A stretch of 64,000 nucleotides of DNA from Halichoerus grypus. Taxonomy: Eukaryota > Chordata > Mammalia > Carnivora > Phocidae. A program made the translations under genes and the position numbers. The notes under the pieces are model-generated. The model did not search any database. It worked only from the letters and a program-made list of their open reading frames with translations, and had not been told where the DNA came from. Shown here in pieces: positions 10,720 through 22,364 of this stretch (its first letter is position 1; each line of letters begins with the position of its first letter). The stretch spans positions 10,395,163-10,459,162 of the forward strand of contig NC_135719.1 in the NCBI RefSeq assembly GCF_964656455.1. The letters are read 5' to 3'.

Positions 10720-12380
10720 TCTGATTGTTGGTTCAGCATCATGAGAAGCTCGTGGCCAGCTGCTAATTAAATGCCACCATCACCTGTCCTTGGTGGAAGC
10801 ATTCCTTCTTTGGCACTAGGATCTCCACCCCACCAGGCCCAAGGTCGCAGGAACAAGAAGCAAAAGTTCTGTGAGTTACTTATTATATGTAAAAGTGAGA
10901 GGGTTGCTCTCACCTCTTGATTTTCAGACTGAAGCATTCTGGGGAGATAATGCCATATTTTGAGCATTCATTTAAGACATATACCATGTCCAGCCTTGAA
11001 CGGTGTGGTCTTCTAGTTAGCACTATAACAGAGCCTTTAGCAGGGCATTCCACTCTTCTATTAAGCACACTGCTTCTGAAAGCTAGCTAACCTAAGAAGA
11101 CATTGTATTCTGTATCCCAATGCTGTATTTCTTTGCTTATAAATTTGATGTAGTGTTCATTGTTCATTGTTTTCATATAACAATGAATCATGGAGCACTA
11201 CATCAAAAACTAATCATGTACTGTATGGTGACTAACATAACATAATAAAATTAAATTAAATTAAAAAATAAAATAAAATATGTTCTGTGGATGGACATGA
11301 TGGCATATGGTAACCCATGGCAACAGGTAATTGATTATGTTAACCCACAAATGGTACTGGTAAAAAGGCTTTTAAGGAGTATCTGGTGAATAGGTCAGAG
11401 AAACATTCTAACATATAGCATATGTGACCTCCAAAATTCCCCATCTTTGCCATGGGTGGAGTAGGTTGCAATACCTTTTCTCAAAGACAGAAATTCCAAC
11501 GTTTTATCAATCAATAGATTTCTAGAAACTTTAGCATCATGGCAGGCCCCTAAACTTTCTTAAAGGTTCTCTCTCATATTTTTCCATTCATATGTCTCAG
11601 TAAGGTATCTAGAATGCTTCATACCTTCTGTTCACTAGATCCTGTTAGCATCATCTGATCTATATAACAAATCACCATGATGTTCTGAGAGCTATCAGAA
11701 TGAGCATGATTCCGTTGGCTCATATTAGATGAGAGAATGAGAGAATTTACACAGCTATGAGACAATGTAGTAAAGTTTTACACCACTGTGAAACAATACC
11801 ATAAAAGTAAATTGTTGTGCCTGCCATATAAATACAAACTCCTTTTGTCTGGAATGGAAGAATAAAGCATTTGTCAGGTCATTAACTGCCTACCAGGTAG
11901 CAGGAGCTCTGTGAATCTGCTCCAGTGAAGGACCACATCTGAAATCATTTCTGTGATTGGCTTTATTCCCTGATTACTTTTATTACCTGAATAAGCTTGC
12001 AATAATCTGCTGCCATTTTCTAGAACCCGTCTTGCTTTTGCACCAGTAATACAGGCAAATCAAAAGATTTATGGTAAGAATCACCACCTCTGCAACTCCC
12101 AGGTCTTTGATGGCTGTGCTAATCTCTGCTTCTCTTCCAGGGATTAATTTCTGCTTTCAGTTTGCTATCATGGCAGACGAGGCAGATCCAGTGATCTCCA
12201 TTTGGTCCTTCTTTCTATAATGGCCCTCACTTTACAGGTAAGAAAACCAACGTGGACTTTCTATCAATCAGTAAGTAATCTATTCTCACTATTCGTTCTG
12301 AGAACTCAATCCCATTAAAACCCTTATTCTGAATAACTGACCATCATGTCAATCATGTCTCTGAGGATGATCATAATTTC
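10720..12380 (-). pseudogene. Decayed endogenous retrovirus pol region
   Basis: On the minus strand, translated pieces resemble retroviral pol. Around 11640-11700 there is a reverse-transcriptase active-site-like motif, Tyr-Ile-Asp-Gln (codons at 11655-11666), where the usual fourth residue is Asp, followed by residues typical of the next strand. Further along the minus strand (about 11080 down to 10720) are integrase-end-like phrases. The order, RT then integrase, is that expected for pol. Many stops and frameshifts break it, so it cannot encode an enzyme. A short L1 (11144-11280) lies within it. It resembles the ERVL/MaLR-type or class I pol, but I cannot decide which. LTRs were not identified at either end. 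Confidence 0.6.
11144..11280 (+). mobile_element. Tiny L1 with inverted 5' part
   Basis: 11144-11170 is the reverse complement of the L1 tail stretch that follows in sense orientation at 11180-11207, with about 10 bases between the arms. After that the L1 tail goes on (taatcatgtactgtatggtg, aacataacataataaaa) to an A/T-rich end. An inverted 5' segment joined to a sense 3' segment is the signature of twin priming. The arms form an imperfect hairpin. I could not find a clear target-site duplication. Confidence 0.75.
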
Positions 12381-12393
12381 AGAACCAATTTCT

Positions 12394-12562
12394 TTTTTTT
12401 AAGATTTTATTTATTTATTTGAGAGAGAAAGAGGGAGCAGGGGGAGGGGTAGAGGGAGAGGAAGAAGCTGGCTCCCCGCTGAGCAGGGGCTCCCAGGACC
12501 CAGGGACCATGACCTGAGCCGAAGGCAGATGCTTAATCGACTGAGCCACCCAGGCACCCTTT
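12394..12562 (-). mobile_element. SINEC (Can-SINE)
   Basis: A 12-bp duplication, gaaccaatttct, lies at 12382-12393 and 12563-12574. The body on the minus strand has the tRNA-like head at the right (ending 'ctgagccacccaggcaccc' on the plus strand) and the ATTTA-rich tail at the left. It sits next to the retroviral pol remnant. Confidence 0.93.
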
Positions 12563-12574
12563 GAACCAATTTCT

Positions 12575-12924
12575 AATAACCCCTGGAAGGTCTTTATATT
12601 TTCTCTTCCTAGTACACAGCAACACTGGTAAATGGCCATGGGTTCCTCTGGGAATTGGTTAAAAGCCATGAATCCATACCAAGGTGACTCATGTTAGGTT
12701 TCTTCCCACCAGACCTCAAAATTTTCCAACTATATAAATGTCAAGCTTTATTATCTCTTTCATTTCTTGAGATTCCATAGTCAATACACTATTGTTGAAT
12801 ATTCCTGAGAATCAAAACACTCTGAGTCCAAGATGGTGTCACTAAAGAGTTATATTAAATGTTTAAGGAATATATGGTACCAATCATACATAAGTCTTTC
12901 CAGAGGATTAAGAATATAGACTTT
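12575..12924. other. Unassigned, perhaps more ERV
   Basis: This 350-bp gap joins the pol remnant to an old L1M. It may be a further decayed part of the same retrovirus on the minus strand, but I see no diagnostic motif. Confidence 0.3.
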
Positions 12925-13865
12925 CCAATTCATATTATGAAGCTAGAATAACCTTAATACTAAAGACCAAAAAGATCAGTATGATAAAGGAAAATTATAA
13001 GCCAATATTATCATAGATATATTTGCAAAGTTTCTACACAAAGTATTGGTGAACCAAATCCAGCAAAGTATGAATGGGTTAATATTTTATGACTAAGTTG
13101 AATTTATCCTAAGAAGAGAAGTTTATTTTAAATTTGAAAATAAATGTAACTTACTGTAACTGAATATAAAAGAAAACCACATGATTTTTTCAATAGATAC
13201 AGAAAAAATACTTTATAAAATTTTGAATTCATTCATGATAAAGGAAGAATAGAAATGCAAAAATAAAACTAAAAAATTCTTGAGCTAAATGGCTTATTAT
13301 ACTGAACTTAGTAAGGAACGTATGATCTTTTCAATGATTTGTATTGGGTCAGTTGGATATCTATATTTAAAAAGTGAACTTTGACTCTTACCTTTCACCA
13401 TACAGAAAAATTATTTTGAGTTGGAGCATAGGTTGTATCCTAATGCAATTAAACTTGTAAAAGTGAACAGAGGAAAATATTTTCATTATATAAGGGTAGG
13501 CAATGATTTTTTAAACAAGGTGTCAAAAGCACTCATTATAAAAGAAAAGGTTGATAAACTAGATTTTATTTAAAAGGGACACTATGAATAGAGTGAAATA
13601 GCAATTCCCAAGACAGGATAGTTGTAATGCATAAATCTAAAACAGGACCCATATCCAGAATATATTTCTAAAAACTCCTAAAAATCAATTATAAACAAAT
13701 AAACTCAAAAAATGGGTAAAAGCCAAAAAAAGGGGGGTAAAAGCCTTGAACAACACTTTACAAAATAGGATATCCAAATGTCCCTCCAAATATATATAAT
13801 ATACTATATATTGAGATGCTCTATATCGTTAGTGATTATATAAAATGGAAATTGAAACCACAATG
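12925..13865 (+). mobile_element. Old L1M, ORF2 part (left half)
   Basis: Phrases match L1 ORF2 DNA in sense orientation: 'tatgaagctagaataacctt', 'ggaaaattataagccaatat', 'tcaatagatacagaaaaaat' (the finger/palm region of reverse transcriptase), and later 'aaaaatgggtaaaagcc' and 'aaaataggatatccaaatg'. The sequence is degraded, with many stops. It resumes at about 15126, so a younger L1 split it. There is an internal deletion relative to a full ORF2 (the region between about 13330 and 13380 jumps ahead). Confidence 0.75.
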
Positions 13866-14316
13866 TGGTTAGGTCAGGATCTGAATAGGCATTTTGCCAA
13901 AGAAGATATCCAGATGGCCAACAGACACATGAAAAGATGCTCAACATCACTTATCATTAGGGCAATATGAATCATAACCACAAGGAGATACCACCTCACA
14001 CCTGTCAGAATGGCTAATATCAAAAACACAAGAAATAAGTTGGTGAAGATGTGGAGAAGGTACAATGTTGGCAGGAATATAAATTGGTGCAGCTACTATG
14101 GAAAACTATGGAGATTCCTCAAAAAATTAAAAATAGAAATACCATATGATCTGGTAATTCCACTGCTAGGTATTTACCCAAAGAAGATGAAAACACTAAT
14201 TTGAAAAGATATATATACCCCATGTTTATTGTGGTATTATTTACAGTAGCCAAGATATGGAAACAACCTAAGTGTCCATAGATAGATGAATAAAGAAGAT
14301 GTGACATATGTGTGTG

Positions 14317-14351
<35 letters not shown>

Positions 14352-15125
14352 ACACCCACACGATGAAATATTACTCAGTCATAAAAAAGTAAGAGATCTT
14401 GCCATTTGTGACAACACAGATGGACCCAGAGGGTAATATGTTAAGTGAAATAAGTCAGAGAAAGACAAATACCATATGATTTCACTTATATGTGGAATCT
14501 AAAAAACGAAGCAAACAAACAAAAAAAGCAGAAATAGACTTGTAAATACAGAGAAAAAACTGGTGGTTGCCAGGGGGAGGGGAGTGGGGAGGACGGGTGA
14601 AATAGGTGAGGGGGATTAAGAGATATAAACTTCCAGTTATAAAATAAGTAAGTCACACAGATGGAAGGCATAACATAGGGGAAAATAAATACATACACAC
14701 ACACATATGTACATACATACATACATATATACCACAGTGTGATACTGCTATACACCTTCCAGAAAAGCTAACATTAACTGTATGATTTCACTTATATGTG
14801 GAATCTAAAAAACAAAATGAACAGATAAAGCAAAACAGAAACAGACTCAGATACAGAGAACAATCTGGTGGTTGCCAGTGGGGCGGGAGATGGGGGGATG
14901 GGTGAAATAGGGAAAGGGGATTGAAAGGTATCAAGTTCCAGTTTGTAAGTCACAGGATATAATGTATAGCACAGGGAATATAGGTAATAATATTGTAACA
15001 ACTTTATATGGTGACAGATGGTAGCTAGATTTATTGTAGTGAGCACTTTGTAATGTATATAAATGTTGAATCACTATGTTGCACACCTGAAACTAATATA
15101 ATATTGTTTGTCATCTACACTTAAA
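13866..15125 (+). mobile_element. Later L1 inside the old L1M
   Basis: Starts at a phrase equal to ORF2 C-terminal DNA (gccaaagaagatatccagat), runs through 'ctcaacatcacttatcatta' and the 'tggagattcctcaaaaaatt' region (the Cys-motif zone), then the C-terminal end near 14470. The 3' UTR is present twice (14475-14720 and 14781-15125). ORF2 has stops and a TG-repeat expansion in it. It interrupts the older L1M, which resumes downstream with the next expected ORF2 phrase. A target-site duplication was not found. Confidence 0.75.
14308..14350. repeat. (TG)n/(TA)n microsatellite in L1
   Basis: Alternating TG, a short TA block, then TG again, inside the ORF2 C-terminal region of the L1. The repeat has disrupted the coding frame. 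It accounts for a false minus-strand open frame of alternating residues. Confidence 0.92.
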
Positions 15126-15840
15126 ATTTAAAAAGCTGATGATACCTAGTTTGGCAAGGATGCAGAACACTGGAAACTCTCATACTATTAGTTGGAGTGT
15201 TCAATTGCTACAATCACTTTATAGAACTGGTTCTCAGCACTTCACAAAGCTAAACACATATCTACCCTATGACCCAGCAGCCCTATTCTTGAGTATATAT
15301 TAACAGGAATGAGTGCTTCTGTTCACCAAAGGACATGTTCAAAAATGATCAGATAGAGCAGCCTTATTCATAATTATCTAAAATTGAAAACAACCCACTC
15401 TCAATCAAAATTATAATGGAGAACAAGGTGTACTGCACCCATACAATGCGATTACGCACAGCAATGGGAAAAAAAGAATACAAACTACTTATACACACAA
15501 TAACATGGATGAATCTATAATGTTGAATAAACTGAGTCAGAAACAAAGGTTCGCGTGGTGTATGATCCCATAGATGAGCCCCAAATATGGCCAAATCTAT
15601 GGTGAGAGGTGAGGAGACTCATTACCTTTGGGGGTAGGATACTGAGGAGGAGGGGGCTGTGATGGAGCCTCATCTGTACCTGTAAAATGATACAGAATAG
15701 AAATATTTTATATCTTTTGATGTCTGGTGGTTACACGAGTATATATTACATTTAAAAGTACATCACGCTCTGCACATAAGATTTGTTAACTTTACTATAA
15801 ATTTTGTTTGTAAACTTTTCTGAAGCTATAACTCAACTTT
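15126..15840 (+). mobile_element. Old L1M, right half and 3' end
   Basis: Continues the element that stopped near 13865: 'ggcaaggatgcagaacactg', 'tatgacccagcagccctatt', 'aacaacccactctcaatc', 'acaataacatggatgaatct' and then a 3' UTR with 'ggtggttacacgagtatat'. Together the halves form an old, 5'-truncated L1M. No intact reading frame remains. Confidence 0.7.
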
Positions 15841-18239
15841 GAAAATGATTTTCAAATGTAGGAGGGGATGAGTGGGAGCCGTGGTAATAGGAAACTTGGC
15901 TGGATCCACAGACATTAACACAGGGGCAAACATGTCTCAGTACTGCAATTCACTTGCCTAGCCATTCTGCTCCTATTAATACTATGTGGATAACAGAAAA
16001 ACAGTATAGCGAGACTCTCCCTTTACTGCTTTTTGTTGTTGTTGTTAGTCACACAGTAACTAAGCGGTCAAACCAACATTTTAACCCACCCAGTATGACT
16101 CCAGGATCTGTGCAGGAACACACATGAAGATTGTTTCTCAGGCCACTGCATAATGAGGTTATATCAGTGTATTATTTATAATTTTCTGAATGTATGGCTG
16201 ACTCTATTAATTCCTAGTAAATATGATTACATAGTACGATTCTTTTTTTTTTTTTTTTTTTTTTGAGTTTTCTTTATATAGGTCTAAGTTAATGGAATCA
16301 CTTCAAGTGTTAGTAAAAAAAAAAAAAAACAAAAAAGTCCCTTGAATTTTGAGACCTGGTCTGATATTTGTAATCAAGTGGCCCAAATTAGGCAGACCAA
16401 ATAAGCCACCATTTTTCTTTTTGGAGAAGCATACACTCTTATGACAAGAGGTAAAATGATAACCACTCTCTGTGAAAGTAAACTTCTCTGAGCCACTAAC
16501 TGTTCAAAATACTGTACTTCTGAAATATTTGTCTTCCCTGGAAAGGAGAGTTCTCTCTCTCTCTCTCAACCACCAGTGCAATGCTCCCAAGAGTTCTTTC
16601 CTGAATTGAGAAAAGAAGTAACAAAACTTCAATTTGCAAATAGCCTGTCATGCAAATTTCCAAATACCAAATGTATTCTCTTTCTGGTAAGCTCAGAGTA
16701 ACCCGCTTCCCTTCTGACCAGATTCTCTCCAATTTTAAGTGCTCTGGGCCAATGGTACCATCTGGTGCCTGGAGCTGGAAACTGTTCTCATCTGTGTATT
16801 TTCTATACCACCTTCTTTCTTCCTCTCTGCGAATACGGTGCTCAGATGAGGGTGCACTTGCTACCTTTGTCTTTCATGATCTGAAACAGTACCAATTCAG
16901 CTAATCCCACTCCCAGCCATCCTTTCTTTTTACTCCTGGGTCTCAGGAATGCATTAGCAGATGCAAGTTGAACAATACATCCCATTCCTGCCTTTACCTG
17001 CTCTCTTTCTTTCAAATTTTATGTAGTGACTTTCTAAAAAGTTTCCATCTTAACTTTAAGTCAGGGAGACTGAGGATTGGAGAAGTTCATAAACTTTCTT
17101 ACTGTCACAGTGAAGCAGAAACTGGGCTGAAACAGTAGTATGGATTGTTCAGAACTGCTTGGAGGGACAACTTGGAGGATTCGGGGCAAATAGAAAGTGA
17201 GAATAATCTATGTTTTTTATTTTCAGTCATCTGAGCTTTCCTGGAGAATGTGGTAATACCTTCAAATAGCAGGTAAGTGAAGGTACCTCTGTTTTATCAG
17301 GGTGTATTAGTGAGGGTTTCCTAATGTGTGGGTTTATTTGATCTGTCCACCAGCTCTTTTTCCCTTTTAATGTTTCTGTAGTGGGCCCTCTCTGTTCACC
17401 TGAGAAGCAGATGGTCTTTGTCAGTTGAATTATACCAGACCTTTGAATTTCCCCCAGAAGCATATCCATGTTCCAATTGCTTTTCTCTATAGGCCAGAAT
17501 AATATGCCATCATCTTTATGATTACAAATGATACACCTGATGGATGTTGGAGCAGAAATGAAATACAGATACCTAATTATTACATAAATAGCACACAAGA
17601 TACAGAGTCGACTGAATTTAAGTCTACTGTGATTTTGGTAAATTTATCAAATTAAAAGGGTTAGTTGGTTGCTTTGTCTACAAGCCTCTTTTTTTTTTTT
17701 GTCATTTGATCATGACTGGTGAGTTTAAGGAAAATGAATTTTGGATTGCTTAAGTTTGGGGCACAAATTAAGCACCAAAGAGAATAATGACTTCAGTGGA
17801 TTAAAATATATCAAATATGTAAGAATTCATAAAAATACTACCTTAATTGGTCACCTCTGGATGTTGCTAGGATACCAAGTCACTGTTGTAAAAACCGGCA
17901 AATAGAAGTAAGAAATCAAGTATTTATCTTGCCTTCTTATACAGATTATATTTCAGGGTAACCAAGTAGTTGGTGAGAGAATATTCTCTCTCTCTCTTTT
18001 AGTAAAAGAATATTCTTTACAGGTGAATTCCAGCTAAGAAATAGCTGGAGGACTAATAGAGTTAGAATTCACTATTTTGCAACTCATAATAAAACAGTGT
18101 TTGTGGTTAACACTCATTGGAAAGGTTGGTAGTGAGTTCTGTCGTGGATGGATTGGGCTGGTGAAACCAGACCCAGACATCATGGGCCCACCGATGTCAG
18201 GTGGTAAGAAGAATAGATCCCCAACCATGAGGAGGTTTT
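15841..18239. other. Unique sequence, possible MIR traces
   Basis: No gene recognised. A weak MIR-like stretch lies near 17060-17160 (gaggattggagaagttcat). A 123-codon open frame on the minus strand (17227-17598) has no domain that I can name. A (TTG)n-like run lies near 16030-16048. Confidence 0.35.
16243..16329. repeat. Poly-T and poly-A runs 50 bp apart
   Basis: A 22-base T run at 16243-16264 and a 15-base A run at 16315-16329 face each other across about 50 bases. The runs are complementary, so a hairpin is possible. They may be the ends of two retroposon tails in opposite directions, but no bodies are recognised. Confidence 0.75.
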
Positions 18240-18560
18240 GCAAAGAAAAAGCCAAAGCTGAATTTAATCAAGCTTCTAAATCTAACCACCGGTTTACAGG
18301 AATAATAAAGGATTAGCATTACTTAAAACCACAAAGATGCAATTGGTCAAAATCATAATGGGGAATTTCTTAAAGATGAATGATGTGATTTCTTCAACAA
18401 GTATGTGGCATTAAAAAGAGAGGAAGAACTTTAAAAGGAATGTACCAAGCTCATGTAATGTATGCAATATATGGATTCTGATTGGTAAGACTCTAAGTTT
18501 AATAAGACATTTCTGAGCCTCTAGTAGATGGTATTAAGGATTTATAATAATATTTTTATG
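18240..18560 (+). repeat. Possible old interspersed repeat
   Basis: Phrases such as 'gtcaaaatcataatggggaa' and 'gatggtattaaggatttata' recall the end of an old, common interspersed repeat, but I cannot name the family. Weak call. Confidence 0.3.
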
Positions 18561-19828
18561 TATAATAATATAGTCATCATACTCACAAAAGAAAGAAACA
18601 AAGTCTTTGTTAGTTATACACTGAAAAATATGGGTGAAGCTGCATGCCTGGGATTTTCCTGATAACACTCCCTGTCTTGGTCCAGGTCCCCAGAAACAGA
18701 CCCTGATGCCAGGATTTATATGCAAGCAACACAGTATGGAAGTGTTCTCAGGAGAGACCGTTAGTGGGAGTGGACAGGGAAGCAGGGCAGGAGGGGGAGA
18801 ACTCACCAACAGCACGATTTTAGGCAAAGTCTCATGAAGGGTAACTTCAGCTTCAATCCTCAGGGGAACCTGCCATGTAAGTTACACCTCAGAGCTGCTT
18901 TGCCCTGAAACTAGGGAGCTGGGCTCTCACACTTCCCACCCATCCATCAACTAGCTAAAGATCACTCCAGAAGATGTAATGCTCCCCACGCGCCCCCTCC
19001 CCCCCGATGTAGTACCTGGGCAAAGCAGCTCCAGAGCCCACAGACAGGCCTTGGAAAAGGAATCCCAGATGCAGGTCTTTGGAGACAAAAGCACACTGAA
19101 ACTTAGAGAGGGGAACAGGGAAATTGGTAAAGGGATTTGAGAGCATCTTGGTGGAGCATAAACAGTGCCCACTAAGGATGCTCCAGCAGCAAAAGAAAAG
19201 AATGTGTGTGATAGAGGAAGACGCAAGATGCACATAATATTGCAAAGTATTGAAGCAAGCTGTGTATGTTCAGAAACTTCCATAAAAACTTGGAAAAGGA
19301 AGCAATCATGACTACCTCACCTGTTAGATACACTGTATGATATAAGTAATTCTAATCTAAAAAAAAGATTCATTTTATCAGAAAGTTTATTTCTAATTCA
19401 ACTGTTGAGAGCTTGGAAATGACTGACCTTTGGAAACAATGTTATATGTTGGTGTGTTTCTAAGATAACTCCCCCAAAACACTTTGACTCATAAAAGGGA
19501 GGAAAACCATGTGCTCACAATGAAACAGTAGAAAATAGCACAAAGGTAACACAAGTAATTAAATCACGGGTTACTTCTGAGAAATAGGTTAGTTTGCCTT
19601 GTCTTTGATGTTCTAGGGAAAACAGCTCTTCTTAGAACTCCTTTGGTTTTAGTTTATTCTCTGCTGAAGGGGCCACTTTACAACTTAACCACTGGGTAAG
19701 AGATTGTTGGAGGTGTGTGCTTGGGAGGAATGCTTACTTCTTAATGATCAAGGGTTCTCTATGGCTGCCATTGTTCCAGATGGTATCACACTCAACACTC
19801 AGAGCACAGGCTTCCTAACACAAAGTTT

Positions 19829-19876
<48 letters not shown>

Positions 19877-20394
19877 TCCTTTCTTTCCTTTCTTTCCTTT
19901 CTTTCTTTCCTTTTTTTTTCCTGATCAAGGTGAGAGTTTCATCTAGAGAGGAAAGTAGAAAAGGGAGGCTCCCACAAAATGAAGCTGTTTATTCCAACCT
20001 ACTATAGCACCCAAGCATGAAGGTTGACTAAGATAATTTTTCATGCAACCTGGTCTATTATGAATTCGTCTTTGATCCGCCATGCAAACTCCTTTTGAGA
20101 TCTCACCACCAAAGTGAGATGGCTTTACCATGTGTTTCTCTGGCCTCTAGGTCTATTGACTTCTTTGTCATGTAGATTTTCTCATTACATCATACCATGA
20201 GGGAAGTACACATTACCAGGGTGCACACACAGTCCACTCCAATCAAGATTTCCAAACATTGTGCAAGCTAGCTCAAGTTCTCCGTGACCTGGATGCTCCT
20301 TCACGAATGCACTTAGGATTCATATCATTGCTATTAGCTAACTTTGATGTCTTTTTCTACTCCAATAACTATTTCTCATCTGTGCAGTACAAAA
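18561..20394. other. Unique sequence around a TTTC tract
   Basis: Apart from the TTTC microsatellite at 19827-19919, no family or gene is recognised. Two overlapping minus-strand open frames (18951-19283, 18955-19245) are low-complexity and lack domains. A stretch near 18690-18900 has the flavour of an old dispersed repeat but is too diverged to assign. Confidence 0.35.
19827..19919. repeat. (TTTC)n microsatellite
   Basis: A near-perfect tetranucleotide tract that grades into imperfect TTTCC/TTTC units at its right end. Poly-Phe/Ser/Leu open frames over it are artefacts. Unlike the tract near 25.3 kb, no SINE head is visible beside it. Confidence 0.95.
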
Positions 20395-20555
20395 TAATCA
20401 TGCACATTATTTAGTTTGGTGCTCATAATAACCCTCAGTCCTCTTAATACATGAGGTTCAGAATGATGAGGTGACTTCCCCAAAGTCACAATACTGCTAA
20501 GAAGGAGAGCCAGGATATACACAAAGTCTGGCTGACTCTGTCCACGTTCTTTTCT
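20395..20555 (+). repeat. MIR SINE
   Basis: The order 'catgaggttcagaatgatg', 'cttccccaaagtcacaatac', 'aaggagagccaggatataca' matches the MIR core and 3' region in sense orientation, diverged. Confidence 0.6.
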
Positions 20556-20719
20556 ATTTTATTCTGCCACAGAAGAGCTGGGGAGATGTGTCATGGTCCC
20601 TGTGTCCTTCTTCCAATCTTTTTCCAGATTTCCTTTGGAAAAACTGTCACTGTTTTACCAAGAACAGGAAAATGTTCTTTCCACCAAAGAAGCGATACAT
20701 GTAACAAGTAATAAAAAAT

Positions 20720-20935
20720 AATGGCTAGCTTGTTTACTGTGTGTTCGGCACACTCATATACTTCTCCATCACAGTATTATGAAGTTATGTACTATTACTG
20801 TTTCTATTTTGTAGATAAGCACCGAAGCCAAGGAGTTAAATTATTGGCTCAAAGTCACATAGGTAAGTAGATGGCAGAAGCCAACAGTGAGGGACTGTCT
20901 GACTGTAGAGCCCTCCTCATTACACCACCTGAAAG
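20720..20935 (+). repeat. MIR SINE
   Basis: Phrases 'tttactgtgtgttcggcac', 'tattttgtagataagcaccg', 'gctcaaagtcacataggtaa' and 'agccaacagtgag...' match MIR in sense orientation, nearly full length. Confidence 0.7.
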
Positions 20936-21725
20936 AAGGAGCCTAGGAAAACGTAGGTACACTCCTGACAAAAGGCATTCCCTTGACTGACAGCGAGTGA
21001 ATAAGGTGGGGAGCACAGCGGGATGGACAAACACATCCATCAGTAGCTGGCTATCAGGTGGATTCTAACCAGGGGCAGGGAGTGACTGCACTAGGGTAGC
21101 TCAGAAGGCCATGAGCTGCTACAGTGAGCTTATGGGTATAACTGTGAGGTGAAGTCCCCACCAGTTAGGCCCCATTCTGCCTGGTATTTGGTGGCTGGTG
21201 CTCGCCAGAGAGCACTACTTAACCCTCTGATGCTTAAAAATGCTAGGGCTTAAGGCCCCCATGCTGTTGGAAAAAGTGGGAGATGCTAAAGCACAATGCT
21301 TGATTCTACTTTTAGAGCTACTCCTTGCTTCGGCCCTTATTAAAATCTCTCTGTCAACCCTGGGCATCTCTGATCTGTTCCAGGGGATCCAGCCAGCCCC
21401 GAAGGACTGCTCCACCCCATCCCAAAGGAAAGTGTGGACCCAGTAACAGGACAGCTGTGGGCTCAGGCCCCCCTGGTAAAGCCTTAGCTCAGCTTGTAAT
21501 TTCCCCAACAGCAAATATTTCAGAAGAAAATTGAAGGCAAGGGAGCGGAGGTTGTGAAGACGATTTCCCCTAACCTGATGGTAAAGGACCATTTGTGGAG
21601 AAAAACATGCTTTAAAAATAGAGTCACCTGTTCCCACTGTTTATTCCAATTCTGAGGCAAAGGATATCTGCTTGGATTTTTAAAAGGGAGGGGGTAGGGA
21701 ACACAACCTTTGTTGCCATAGGAAT
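20936..21725. other. Unassigned, possible LTR-like piece
   Basis: No gene recognised. A stretch near 21290-21430 has a polyadenylation-like ATTAAA followed by 'tctctctgtcaaccctggg' and a region that could be the U5 end of an LTR, but I cannot match it to a family. Overlapping open frames here (21215-21637 minus, 21240-21446 and 21325-21534 plus) lack domains. Confidence 0.3.
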
Positions 21726-21740
21726 AAGAATTCTCTTCTG

Positions 21741-21941
21741 GGGCGCCTGGGTGGCTCAGTTGGTTGGGCGACTGCCTTCAGCTCAGGTCATGATCCTGGA
21801 GTCCCGGGATTGAGTCCCACATGGGGCTTCCTGCTCAGCAGGGAGCCTGCTTCTCCCTCTGACCCTCCCCCTCTCATGTACTCTCTCTCTCTCTCTCATT
21901 GCTCTCTCAAATAAATAAATAAATAAATCTTAAAAAAAAAA
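21741..21941 (+). mobile_element. SINEC (Can-SINE)
   Basis: A 15-bp duplication, aagaattctcttctg, lies at 21726-21740 and 21942-21956. Pol III box A (tggctcagttgg) is at 21752-21763 and a box B-like core (gggattgagtccc) is at 21806-21818. A pyrimidine-rich middle with a CT repeat, an AAAT repeat and a poly-A tail follow. The perfect duplication suggests a young copy. Confidence 0.95.
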
Positions 21942-22364
21942 AAGAATTCTCTTCTGATCAGAGGAGGATGAATTCAAGTGAAAAATTGGAATCAAGAGAA
22001 GGTGAGCTATTCTAAAGGAACAATCATCCATTGTCCTATAAAAATCTACAGCCAGACAGGAGAACTAAAAACAGAAGGATGCGGAGAGTGCAGAATTCTG
22101 AATTTCTGCATACATTTATTGCTTGCGTTTTCAGTAACAACTGGGAATCTTTGGTTGATGTGGTTTAGAGACTAACTTCGGTATAATTTAAAATCAACAT
22201 TAAAATGACTTTTCATCAGTTTCCCTCACGTTGCAGAAACGATGGGGGCCCTGACAGACACTTGAAAGCTTTAGGGGAGGTCTGTGGCTTTTGAGAGACC
22301 AGGAGTGAAGATGCAGGATTCCTTATTTCTCTGAAAGAGCCGGGTAACAGATATTCGATTCTGA

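Noticed and set aside
14308..14361. Open frame of alternating His/Thr on the minus strand
   Set aside because: It is a translation of the TG/CA microsatellite in the L1.
17227..17598. 123-codon minus-strand open frame
   Set aside because: No domain that I can name; no supporting neighbours. Might be a repeat-derived fragment.
21215..21637. 140-codon minus-strand open frame
   Set aside because: No domain recognised, and other frames overlap it on the plus strand. The region may be LTR-like, so an open frame there can be accidental.
21741..21820. tRNA-like box A and box B
   Set aside because: These are in a SINEC head. The tRNA structure is not complete, so it is not a functional tRNA gene.
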